The notes beneath the pieces are model-generated. The model was not told the DNA's origin. It did not search any database and worked only from the letters and a program-made list of their open reading frames with translations. The position numbers were made by a program, and so were the translations under genes. Below are positions 1-6,010 of a DNA stretch of 6,166 bases, piece by piece. Numbering within the stretch: the stretch's first letter is position 1; the number at the start of each line of letters is the position of its first letter. Source of the DNA: an uncultured Clostridia bacterium (GTDB lineage Bacteria; Bacillota; Clostridia; Christensenellales; Borkfalkiaceae); contig CAMWQK010000055.1 of assembly GCA_947176445.1 (NCBI GenBank), forward strand, positions 1 through 6,166, written 5' to 3'.

Positions 1-1448
1 CGGGTCGCCGCGCCGTCGATGGGGAACGCGTTGACGCCGACGCGGTTGACGGCGCACTCGGCTTCGTAGCTCGTGTAGTTGCGCTCGTAGCTCTCGCGGT
101 AGATATACTCCTTGGGCTTGTGCTGCTGATAGAGCGGAATGCTGAGCAGCGGCGCAAGATCGAAGTAGAGCGAACGGAAGTACGCCCGATTGAAGGAGAG
201 AAAGTTGTTTCTGATCTGATTGAGATCGTAGGACGCGTATCGGCTGTATGCCGTGTTCATATCCCACGATGCGGAGTGCTCGGAAGAGATATAGTTGAGG
301 CACCCGCTCTTGCGGAAGGTGAAATCGTCGCCGAAGCCCCGCGTGCTCCGCATGAGTTCGAGCATATTCTTCTGCGCAAGCGGCGTGAAGAGCAGACGGA
401 ACTGCACCTCGTGATCGCGGTCGAGCGCGCCGAAGAACACGTCGAACGCCTCGTTTGCCATCTCCGTAAAGGAACTGCCGTCTTTAATTGCCCGCTCCTG
501 CCGCCTCTGAATTTTCTTTGCTCCCGACCTTACGCGCTTTTCCGCCTGCGCCTCGGAAAGCCGCTCCGCATGCGACGGTGCGTGCGTAAAGTGCAGATCG
601 GGCGCAGCCTCGTTTCCGTAGATGAGCCTCGTGCGCTCGCTGTAAAAGGGCTTGGGCTTTTCAACGCTCGCGTGCAGCGTCTGCGTGTGCGTCTGCGTAT
701 GATGATTGCCCTTGGAATCGGTATAGGAAGTCGTCCAGGTGATGACGAGCGAGCCGTGATAGGTCTCGATGCCGTGACGGTGCACGAGCTCGCGATCAAC
801 GACGAAGGGATTGCCCAAGATCTCGCCCGAGAGGATCTCGATGGTCGAGCTGTCTATATCGTCGTTCTCGCCAAGACCATACTTGCCGCGCAGATAGTCG
901 TAGCGGCGCATATCGAAATTATCGTCGATTTGAAGGAGCGGAACGGTCTTTTCGATGAGCTGCTTGGTGGCGGTATCCTCAAACATACTGTTGAGCGGCG
1001 CCATCTGCTGCCAGGCTTCCGCCTTGATCCCTTCCGCCTCTTTCGCGCTCGCCTCCGCGTCCGCCGCCGCCAACTTGATCTTCGGCTTTAAGACGAGAAA
1101 GCTGACGAGGATGAGCGCGACCGCAAGCAGTATTCCGAGAATGAGAATGAGAACGGGCACGAACGAATCGCCCGAGAGCGTAAACGCCGCAATGAGCGCC
1201 GCAACCGCCGCGATCACGGCAATAACGATACAGAACACGTTGAGCGCCTTCAAGCGCGAGAGACGGGAACGGTGATCGGCGTTCTTTTTCGCGGCAACGG
1301 CATAGCGTTCCACCGTCTGCCGATTGAGCGCCTCGTCCACGCCCGAGCTTTTCACGAGTTCGTCTAAATACGCTTTGGCGTTTTGCTCAAAGTTTTGCTC
1401 GTATACGTCGGTATACGCTTTTAGGGGTTCGAGAAGAATATCGTCCAT
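1..1448 (-). CDS. Uncharacterised two-TM membrane protein (3' end outside window)
   Basis: Reading the minus strand from ATG at 1448 gives 482 uninterrupted codons that run off the left edge. The ATG is the only plausible start: an in-frame TAA lies in the -10 region of the promoter upstream and no other start codon follows it. The SD is weak (GTAAAGATC before ATG). Predicted layout: charged soluble N-terminus (1-68); two hydrophobic helices at about 71-90 and 97-120 joined by a short LSGDSF turn; a positive stop (KPKIK) and an Ala/Glu/Lys helix, possibly coiled coil (about 121-150); then a large soluble region with GEILGNPF (208-215), a Thr/His/Gln-rich strand (about 249-260), KPKPFY (264-269) and YGNEAAPDLHF (277-287). 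With Lys/Arg after the second helix, both ends should be cytosolic. No catalytic motif is recognisable. The plan of TM hairpin followed by a cytosolic domain recalls DUF3137-type proteins, and I have a vague recollection of similar proteins in mycoplasmas; neither is verified. It is a separate transcription unit with its own promoter. Existence of the gene is near certain; function is unknown. Confidence 0.9.
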   Translation of the reverse strand, partial: MDDILLEPLKAYTDVYEQNFEQNAKAYLDELVKSSGVDEALNRQTVERYAVAAKKNADHRSRLSRLKALNVFCIVIAVIAAVAALIAAFTLSGDSFVPVLILILGILLAVALILVSFLVLKPKIKLAAADAEASAKEAEGIKAEAWQQMAPLNSMFEDTATKQLIEKTVPLLQIDDNFDMRRYDYLRGKYGLGENDDIDSSTIEILSGEILGNPFVVDRELVHRHGIETYHGSLVITWTTSYTDSKGNHHTQTHTQTLHASVEKPKPFYSERTRLIYGNEAAPDLHFTHAPSHAERLSEAQAEKRVRSGAKKIQRRQERAIKDGSSFTEMANEAFDVFFGALDRDHEVQFRLLFTPLAQKNMLELMRSTRGFGDDFTFRKSGCLNYISSEHSASWDMNTAYSRYASYDLNQIRNNFLSFNRAYFRSLYFDLAPLLSIPLYQQHKPKEYIYRESYERNYTSYEAECAVNRVGVNAFPIDGAAT

Positions 1449-1480
1449 GATCTTTACGTGCTTTCGCTTAACTATTTTAT

Positions 1481-1509
1481 ATTATATTCACTTTCGACAA
1501 ATAAGTCAA
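1481..1509 (-). promoter_or_regulatory. Sigma-A type promoter of the left membrane-protein gene
   Basis: On the minus strand a -35 box TTGACT (1509-1504) and a perfect -10 box TATAAT (1486-1481) are separated by exactly 17 bp. Transcription should start near 1474, giving a leader of about 26 nt before the ATG at 1448. It lies 37 bp past the T-run of the thrC terminator, so this gene is transcribed independently of thrC. The motif TGTCGAAA occurs inside the spacer and again upstream of the -35 box. Confidence 0.85.
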
Positions 1510-1530
1510 GGTTTTTACGAATTTTCGACA
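1492..1530 (-). repeat. Direct repeat TGTCGAAA flanking the promoter, possible operator
   Basis: The octamer TGTCGAAA appears twice on the minus strand, at 1530-1523 and 1499-1492, 31 bp apart (about three helical turns). One copy lies between the -35 and -10 boxes; the other is just upstream of the -35. The upstream copy extends into the inverted repeat CGAAAATTCG. The placement would suit a transcription factor binding two sites on one face of the helix, but an octamer repeated once in AT-rich DNA can be chance. No regulator is recognised. Confidence 0.3.
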
Positions 1531-1545
1531 TTTTCCGCAATATGT

Positions 1546-1578
1546 AAAAAAACCGTTCTCCCCGTATGGAGAGAACGG
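1546..1578 (-). terminator. Intrinsic terminator downstream of thrC
   Basis: Fifteen bases past the thrC stop the minus strand forms a stem of 11 pairs (arms 1578-1568 and 1563-1553) closing an ATAC tetraloop. Eight outer pairs, CCGTTCTC with GAGAACGG, are perfect Watson-Crick, followed by one T-G wobble and two C-G pairs. Seven Ts follow directly (1552-1546). This is a textbook Rho-independent terminator. It insulates the left membrane-protein gene from thrC transcription. Confidence 0.95.
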
Positions 1579-1593
1579 CATTATCTTTATTCC

Positions 1594-3084
1594 TTAAATA
1601 AATTTCAGAACTTCGCTGAACATCTTATCGGCTGTAACGCTCGTCTTGAAGCGCAACGCCTTATAGCGAAGCGCCTTCAAGCTCTCGGGCACCTTCATCG
1701 CCGTCAGCAGATTGATGCGCTTGATTCCCTTGAAGCTATCCTTTACGTCGTTGCCCGTGAGCGCATACAGTACGTCCTGCGGGAACTTATAGGGGCTTGC
1801 CGTGGAGACGACGACCATCGGATGCTCCTCCGCGCCGAACTCCTCCTGCACTTCCTTCTGATAGTTCATGGCGACGTTCATCGCAACGCCCGTGTGCGTA
1901 TCCATCGGATAGCCGTACTCGGTGAAGAACTCGTACATGCACTCGATGGTATCGTCCTCGCTCGTGAAGCCCGCATAGAACTCCTGCTTCATCTTGGAAA
2001 GCTCGGAAGCGCTCACCTCGTATCTGCCTTCGCCCGCAAGTTTCTTCATGCGCTGTGCGGTCAGCTCGCCGTCGCGGCCGGAAAACTCGAAGATGAGCCG
2101 CTCCAAGTTGGACGAAACGAGAATATCCATCGAGGGCGACATCGTGCGGTAGAACGGACGCTTACTGTCGTATCTGCCCCGCGCGAAGAAATCGGTCAGA
2201 ACGTTGTTCTTGTTGGACGCGCATACAAGCTTGCCGACGGGAAGCCCCATCTGCTTTGCGTAGTATGCGGCGAGGATATTGCCGAAGTTTCCCGTCGGAA
2301 CGGTGAAATCAACGGGCGCGCCCATTTCGATCTGCCCCGAAGTGACGAGGTCGAGATAGGCGGAAAAGTAATATGCGATCTGCGGCGCGAGCCGACCGAA
2401 GTTGATGGAGTTTGCAGAGGAGAGGCGCACGCCCTTTTCAAGGAGCTGCGCGTTGCACTCTTCCGAGTTGAAAATCTTTTTGACGCCCGTCTGGCAATCG
2501 TCGAAGTTGCCCTTGACGGCGACGACGTTGACGTTCTCCCCGTCCTGTGTGCACATTTGCAGCTTCTGCATTTTGGAGACGCCGTCGTCGGGATAGAACA
2601 CCATGATCTTGACGCCCTCGGCGTCCTTAAACCCTTCGAGCGCGGCTTTGCCCGTATCGCCGCTCGTTGCGACGAGAATTAAAATCTCTTCCTTGATGCC
2701 GAGAAGGTCGCACCCCTTGCGGAGCAAAAACGGCAGTACAGTGAGCGCCATATCCTTGAAGGCGCAGGTGGGACCGTGGAAGAGTTCGAGCATATACATG
2801 CCGTTCTCGACCTTGACGAGGGGCGCGGGATCGCCGTCGTCGAACTTCTGATACGCCTCCTGGAGCGCTGAAAGAAGCTCGCCTTCGTCGTACTCGTCGA
2901 GATACTTATGCAGGATCAGCGACGCGCGCTCGGGATAGTCCATCGAGAGCATTGCCTCAAATTCGTCCGCCGAGACCTTGGGGAACGTTTCGGGCACGAA
3001 CAGACCGCCGTTCTTCGCAATACCCTGAACGATCGCCTGCGCCCCCGTTACCCGCTCTCCTCCTCGCGTGCTGATGAAATACAT
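1594..3084 (-). CDS. thrC: Threonine synthase
   Basis: PLP-dependent enzyme that converts O-phospho-L-homoserine and water to L-threonine and phosphate, the last step of threonine synthesis in the cytosol. The 496-residue product is full length for the long (yeast/E. coli-like) form. It has the family N-terminal region (MYFISTRG, then GIAKNGGLFVPE at 21-32), the PLP-lysine motif HGPTCAFKD (103-111, Schiff-base Lys110), the SGDTG loop (141-145), SSANSINFGR (222-231) and the phosphate-holding glycine loop PTGNFGN (263-269). The start is supported by the SD AAGGAGA six bases upstream and by alignment of the N-terminus with the family. It follows the P-loop gene by 114 bp containing a hairpin and ends at a strong terminator. 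It may be transcribed from its own weak promoter or by read-through from the P-loop promoter. The leader is too short for a threonine T-box and none of its conserved sequence is seen. No frameshift or missing catalytic residue is evident. Confidence 0.97.
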   Translation of the reverse strand: MYFISTRGGERVTGAQAIVQGIAKNGGLFVPETFPKVSADEFEAMLSMDYPERASLILHKYLDEYDEGELLSALQEAYQKFDDGDPAPLVKVENGMYMLELFHGPTCAFKDMALTVLPFLLRKGCDLLGIKEEILILVATSGDTGKAALEGFKDAEGVKIMVFYPDDGVSKMQKLQMCTQDGENVNVVAVKGNFDDCQTGVKKIFNSEECNAQLLEKGVRLSSANSINFGRLAPQIAYYFSAYLDLVTSGQIEMGAPVDFTVPTGNFGNILAAYYAKQMGLPVGKLVCASNKNNVLTDFFARGRYDSKRPFYRTMSPSMDILVSSNLERLIFEFSGRDGELTAQRMKKLAGEGRYEVSASELSKMKQEFYAGFTSEDDTIECMYEFFTEYGYPMDTHTGVAMNVAMNYQKEVQEEFGAEEHPMVVVSTASPYKFPQDVLYALTGNDVKDSFKGIKRINLLTAMKVPESLKALRYKALRFKTSVTADKMFSEVLKFI

Positions 3085-3090
3085 ATCTTT

Positions 3091-3097
3091 TCTCCTT
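3091..3097 (-). promoter_or_regulatory. Ribosome binding site of thrC
   Basis: AAGGAGA on the minus strand, six bases before the ATG at 3084, is a near-perfect Shine-Dalgarno sequence and fixes the thrC start. Confidence 0.85.
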
Positions 3098-3126
3098 ACT
3101 TTTCGTTTGCTTTTTATAAGCCCAAA

Positions 3127-3150
3127 CCGCCCCTTGCAAAAAAGGGACGG
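3127..3150 (-). terminator. Hairpin between the P-loop gene and thrC (weak terminator or leader element)
   Basis: A nine-pair stem with one G-U wobble (arms 3150-3142 and 3135-3127) and a six-base loop lies 48 bp past the P-loop gene stop and 42 bp before the thrC ATG. Minus-strand sequence after the stem is TTTGGGCTT, so the T-tract is poor. It could be a weak or leaky terminator, a 3'-end stabiliser, or part of the thrC leader. A poor -35/-10 pair, TTGCAA (3139-3134) and TAAAAA (3116-3111) with 17-bp spacing, overlaps it and could be a thrC promoter. Confidence 0.4.
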
Positions 3151-3198
3151 CGTGTGGTTCGAATGATACTATGTATATCTTAAAAAACGGCTTACGTA

Positions 3199-3606
3199 TT
3201 AAAGATATTTCTGCGCGAAATCGGGCAGCTCCTCGGGTGCGCAACTGCACGTAAGATAGGTATTGAGATTGCGCATCTCCGAGATCTTATCGACCATGTA
3301 GATGAGCTGAGCCATATCTTTAATGTTCTTGCCCGCAATGCGCGCAATGCCGTCTACGAAGACGTACTCGTTGTCGTAGCTGCCTGCGACCACGCCCTTG
3401 ATGAAGCCGCAGAGCGCGTCCTCGCCCGCGACCGAATAGTCGGTCACGTCGATAAAGCGGATGTCGCGCTTCAAATCGTACATATATCTCTTCGTATCGG
3501 TAATGAACACAAGGTGACCCTTCGCGTTCTGTACCGCCTCATTTGCCGCATCGATGATCTTCTTCGTCTTGCCGCTGCCCTTGGGGCCGCAAATAATTTT
3601 AACCAT
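3199..3606 (-). CDS. Small P-loop ATP-binding protein, function unknown
   Basis: A 135-residue protein that is essentially one nucleotide-binding domain. The Walker A motif GPKGSGKT occupies residues 7-14 (Lys13, Thr14), immediately after the first strand (MVKIIC). A Walker B-like strand YVFVDG (81-86, Asp85) and a polar C-terminal strand (TYLTCSC, 116-122) complete an ASCE-like order. There is no signal peptide or membrane segment. I chose ATG 3606 because GGAGG lies five bases upstream and the Walker A then begins at residue 7, as in typical P-loop proteins. The frame stays open 23 codons upstream to an ATG at 3675, but that start would lie inside the promoter. I recall similar 130-140 residue proteins in Clostridia, sometimes loosely annotated as PilT-like, with no established function; that is memory, not a search. 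It has its own strong promoter and a structured leader, and lies between an aspartate aminotransferase and thrC. The substrate is unknown. Confidence 0.88.
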   Translation of the reverse strand: MVKIICGPKGSGKTKKIIDAANEAVQNAKGHLVFITDTKRYMYDLKRDIRFIDVTDYSVAGEDALCGFIKGVVAGSYDNEYVFVDGIARIAGKNIKDMAQLIYMVDKISEMRNLNTYLTCSCAPEELPDFAQKYL

Positions 3607-3611
3607 TCTAT

Positions 3612-3616
3612 CCTCC
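3612..3616 (-). promoter_or_regulatory. Ribosome binding site deciding the P-loop gene start
   Basis: GGAGG on the minus strand, five bases before ATG 3606. It supports this start over the in-frame ATG at 3675, which lies at the -35 element. Confidence 0.85.
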
Positions 3617-3619
3617 AAT

Positions 3620-3633
3620 CCGCCTTTCGGCGA
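3620..3633 (-). promoter_or_regulatory. GNRA-capped hairpin in the 5' leader of the P-loop gene
   Basis: The transcript would carry a five-pair stem, UCGCC with GGCGG (one U-G wobble), capped by a GAAA tetraloop. It ends three bases before the GGAGG ribosome binding site in a leader of about 34 nt. It may influence mRNA stability or ribosome access. It is too small to be a known riboswitch. Confidence 0.45.
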
Positions 3634-3646
3634 TTTTCTTACATTT

Positions 3647-3675
3647 ATTTTATCAAGTTTTTCCGCATATTTCAA
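3647..3675 (-). promoter_or_regulatory. Sigma-A type promoter of the P-loop gene
   Basis: The minus strand carries TTGAAA (3675-3670) and TAAAAT (3652-3647) separated by exactly 17 bp. Transcription should start near 3640. An imperfect 29-bp inverted repeat (3667-3695) covers the -35 box. No intrinsic terminator was found between the aminotransferase stop and this promoter, so read-through from the prmC-prfA-aminotransferase unit is possible. Confidence 0.8.
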
Positions 3676-3695
3676 GAGTTTTTCTCAAAAAATAT
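3667..3695 (-). repeat. Imperfect 29-bp inverted repeat over the -35 box
   Basis: ATATTT, three bases, GAG, a five-base centre, CTC, three bases, AAATAT: the outer six and inner three bases are perfectly complementary about a centre at 3681, with two unpaired triplets between. It overlaps the -35 element of the P-loop promoter, so it may be an operator. As RNA it would be a weak AU-rich hairpin without a terminator-like GC stem. Confidence 0.3.
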
Positions 3696-3703
3696 CCGAA
3701 AAT

Positions 3704-4903
3704 TTACTCCAAACTGCGCATAAATGCGTCAATTCTGTCAAGCCCTTCCAATAGATCGCTCATCGAGAGCGAATAGGAGATACGCACGCACTCGTCCGCG
3801 CCGAAGGAAATCCCCGGAACGACGGCGACTTTGGCGGCGTCCAGAAGGCAATCCGCAAACGCGACCGACCCGTCGATCACCTTGTTTCCGAACTTTTTGC
3901 CGTATGCCGACGATACGACGAGCATGCAATAGAACGCCCCGTCGGGAATGACGCACGTGACGCCCGCCATCTCGGAAATGCGCCCGAGCATGCGCTCTCT
4001 GCGCTTGGCAAAGATCGCGACCATCTCGTCTACCGCCGCCTCGGGCGAGCTCAAAGCCTTGATCGTCGCATACTGCGCAATCGAGTTGGCGTTACTCGTC
4101 GCGTGGCTTTGGAAGGAGTCGATCGCCTTTGCAATGTCCTTGGGCGCTGCGAGATAGCCGATACGCCAGCCCGTCATTGCGTACGTCTTGGACACGCCGT
4201 TGACTGTGATCGTGTGATCCATCATGTAGTCGGAGCAAGCCGCAAACGAGAAGGGTTTTACGTTCCCGTAGACGAGCTTTTCGTAAATTTCATCGGAGAG
4301 CACGAAGATCCCCGCCTCTTCGCACACCTCTGCAAGCGCGCGCACTTCCTCTTCCGAATACACCGCACCCGTGGGGTTGCAGGGGGAATTGAAGATGAGC
4401 AGCTTCGTCTTTTCGGTGATCGCAGCTCTCAGCTGTTCGGGCGTGATCTTGAACCCCGTCTTTTTACTTGCCTTGACGAAGACGGGCACGCCGCCGCAGA
4501 CCTTGACGACTTCGGGATAGGTCAGCCAGTAGGGCGCGGGAATGATGACCTCGTCGCCCTCGTCGATGAGGGCATAGCATACGTTGAAAATGGAGTGCTT
4601 CGCACCGTTGGAGACGATGATCTGCGAAGAATCGTATTCGAGATTGTTATCCCGCTTGAACTTTTCCACGATCGCACGCCTCAGCTCGATGAGTCCCGAG
4701 GAGGGAGTGTACTTGGTGTGCCCCACTTCGAGCGCGAGCACCGCTTCTCTTACGATGTGCGACGGCGTATTGAAATCGGGTTCCCCTACGCCGAAGGAGA
4801 TCACGTTCTCCCCCGCCGCCTTCATCGACTTCGCCTTTGCGCTGATGGCAAGGGTGAGCGAGGGGGAAATGGTGCGAATGCGCCTTGCAAGTCTTTCCTT
4901 CAT
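3704..4903 (-). CDS. aspB: PLP-dependent aspartate aminotransferase (class I, AspB-like)
   Basis: Transfers the amino group between aspartate and 2-oxoglutarate; some members of this subgroup also act on prephenate. The product is 399 residues, normal for the bacterial class Ib enzymes. Family signatures: GVGEPDFNTP (38-47), TKYTPSSG (63-70), PYWLTYP with Trp126 (124-130), NPTG (176-179), SDEIYE with Asp204 contacting the PLP pyridine (203-208), the Schiff-base motif VSKTYAMTGWRIGY with Lys239, and the substrate-carboxylate arginine in CVRISYS (Arg374). The start is ATG 4903, with AGAGG six bases upstream. The frame stays open for 97 further codons upstream, but these run antisense-free through prfA in another frame and give arginine-rich, non-homologous sequence. 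It lies 34 bp after prfA with no terminator between, so it is probably co-transcribed with prmC and prfA. The exact amino-donor preference (aspartate, prephenate or broader) cannot be told from sequence. Aspartate feeds the threonine pathway that ends with the nearby thrC. Confidence 0.94.
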   Translation of the reverse strand: MKERLARRIRTISPSLTLAISAKAKSMKAAGENVISFGVGEPDFNTPSHIVREAVLALEVGHTKYTPSSGLIELRRAIVEKFKRDNNLEYDSSQIIVSNGAKHSIFNVCYALIDEGDEVIIPAPYWLTYPEVVKVCGGVPVFVKASKKTGFKITPEQLRAAITEKTKLLIFNSPCNPTGAVYSEEEVRALAEVCEEAGIFVLSDEIYEKLVYGNVKPFSFAACSDYMMDHTITVNGVSKTYAMTGWRIGYLAAPKDIAKAIDSFQSHATSNANSIAQYATIKALSSPEAAVDEMVAIFAKRRERMLGRISEMAGVTCVIPDGAFYCMLVVSSAYGKKFGNKVIDGSVAFADCLLDAAKVAVVPGISFGADECVRISYSLSMSDLLEGLDRIDAFMRSLE

Positions 4904-4909
4904 ATAACG

Positions 4910-4914
4910 CCTCT
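4910..4914 (-). promoter_or_regulatory. Ribosome binding site of the aminotransferase
   Basis: AGAGG on the minus strand, six bases before ATG 4903 in the 34-bp gap after prfA. It supports the 399-codon reading over the longer frame that overlaps prfA. Confidence 0.7.
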
Positions 4915-4937
4915 GTTGTAAAAAAATTTGAAACGAT

Positions 4938-6008
4938 TTAATCCTCTTCCTGAAAGGAGAGCCTGCGCTCCGTCTCGGCACGGGCGAGAGCGTCGATGAG
5001 CTCGTCGAGCTCGCCCGAAAGCACCGCCTCCATGGAGTGCACGCTGTATCCGATCCTGTGATCGGTGATGCGGCTCTGCGGAAAGTTATAGGTGCGAATG
5101 CGTTCGCTCCGATCCCCCGTTCCGACGAGGCTCTTTCTGTTCTGCGCCTCCTGCGAGGACGCCATGCCGCTGTAATAGTCGTAAAGCCTTGCACGCAGAA
5201 CGCGGAACGCCTTCTCTTTATTCTTTAACTGACTGCGCTCGTCCTGACAGGTCACCACGATCCCCGTGGGGAAATGGGTGATGCGGATTGCAGTCTCCGT
5301 CTTGTTGACCTTCTGCCCGCCCGCTCCCGAGGAACGGAACAGATCGACGCGGATATCCTTCTCGTCGATCTCCACCTCGACGTCCTCCGCCTCGGGGAGC
5401 ACGGCGACCGTCGCCGTGGAGGTGTGAATGCGCCCCTGCGACTCCGTTTCGGGTACGCGCTGGACGCGGTGCACGCCGCTCTCGTATTTAAGGCGCTTGT
5501 ATGCGCCCTTGCCGCCGACATTGATGATCGCCTCTTTGATGCCGCCGAGCTCCGTCTCGTTGAGGTCGGCGACCTCCCACTTGAAGCGGTGCTTTTCGCA
5601 ATAGCCCATATACATGCGGTAGAGCGTGTAGGCAAACAGCGCAGCCTCCTCGCCCCCCGCGCCGCCGCGGATCTCGATGATACAGCTGCGCTCGTCGTTC
5701 TTATCCTTGGGAAGAAGCAATATTTTCAGTTCGGAGAGGAGTTTTTCTCTCCGCTCTTTGCATTCAAGCGCCTCGCTCGCAAAGAGCTCCTTCATCTCCC
5801 CCGTCTCCTGCTCGGCTTCTTTTCTCGCCGCCTCCTCTTCCCGCAGGACGGCGGTGTATTCGCGATACTTTTCCACGATCTCCTGCATCTCCGCCTGCTC
5901 CTTGGAAAGAGCCGCATAGCGCGGGGGATCGGAGACGACTTCGCTCTCGCACAGCATTGCGGAGATCTCGTCGTACCGCTTTTCGATGTCCTGTAACTTC
6001 GATAACAT
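4938..6008 (-). CDS. prfA: Peptide chain release factor 1 (RF1)
   Basis: Recognises UAA and UAG in the ribosomal A site and triggers peptidyl-tRNA hydrolysis. The 356-residue protein is full length. It has an N-terminal helical, coiled-coil-like domain (1-100), RGGAGGEEA (114-122), the codon-recognition tripeptide in RVPETESQGRIHTS (PxT at 186-188, the RF1 type rather than the RF2 SPF), and the catalytic GAGGQ (228-232, Gln232), followed by the switch-region GDRSERIRTYNFPQSRITDHR (298-318). Residue 233 after GGQ is Lys, where His or Ser is common in RF1; I regard this as natural variation. There is no RF2-style programmed frameshift. The ATG at 6008 lies two bases after the prmC stop and no good SD is visible before it, so translation is probably coupled to prmC. 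Gln232 is the residue PrmC methylates. Confidence 0.98.
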   Translation of the reverse strand: MLSKLQDIEKRYDEISAMLCESEVVSDPPRYAALSKEQAEMQEIVEKYREYTAVLREEEAARKEAEQETGEMKELFASEALECKERREKLLSELKILLLPKDKNDERSCIIEIRGGAGGEEAALFAYTLYRMYMGYCEKHRFKWEVADLNETELGGIKEAIINVGGKGAYKRLKYESGVHRVQRVPETESQGRIHTSTATVAVLPEAEDVEVEIDEKDIRVDLFRSSGAGGQKVNKTETAIRITHFPTGIVVTCQDERSQLKNKEKAFRVLRARLYDYYSGMASSQEAQNRKSLVGTGDRSERIRTYNFPQSRITDHRIGYSVHSMEAVLSGELDELIDALARAETERRLSFQEED

Positions 6009-6010
6009 AA

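Noticed and set aside
120..1091. Plus-strand open frame of 323 codons
   Set aside because: It is antisense to the 482-codon minus-strand membrane-protein gene, which has a promoter, coherent TM segments and domain-like blocks. The plus product is Arg/Leu/Val-rich without recognisable motifs and has no good ribosome binding site.
1324..2682. Plus-strand open frame of 452 codons
   Set aside because: It runs through the start of the membrane-protein gene, its promoter and the thrC terminator, then antisense through thrC. The minus strand there encodes an unmistakable threonine synthase; the open frame results from the codon bias of that gene.
3151..3175. tRNA T-arm-like GGTTCGAAT on the plus strand
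   Set aside because: The flanking bases do not form a T-stem and there is no acceptor, D-arm or anticodon arm around it.
3085..3198. Threonine T-box riboswitch in front of thrC
   Set aside because: The leader is only 114 bp, lacks the conserved T-box sequence, and has only one simple hairpin with a poor T-tract.
3607..3675. N-terminal extension of 23 residues on the P-loop protein
   Set aside because: It would start at the -35 box of a near-consensus promoter, upstream of the predicted transcript start. GGAGG before ATG 3606 decides the shorter form.
4103..4921. Plus-strand open frame of 272 codons
   Set aside because: Antisense to the aminotransferase, whose PLP and substrate-binding motifs are intact on the minus strand.
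4904..5194. N-terminal extension of 97 residues on the aminotransferase
   Set aside because: The extension overlaps prfA in another frame, is Arg/Ser-rich and unlike any aminotransferase N-terminus. ATG 4903 has its own ribosome binding site and gives the normal family length.
5274..5996. Plus-strand open frame of 240 codons
   Set aside because: Antisense to prfA, with low-complexity Leu/Arg/Ala composition and no family resemblance.
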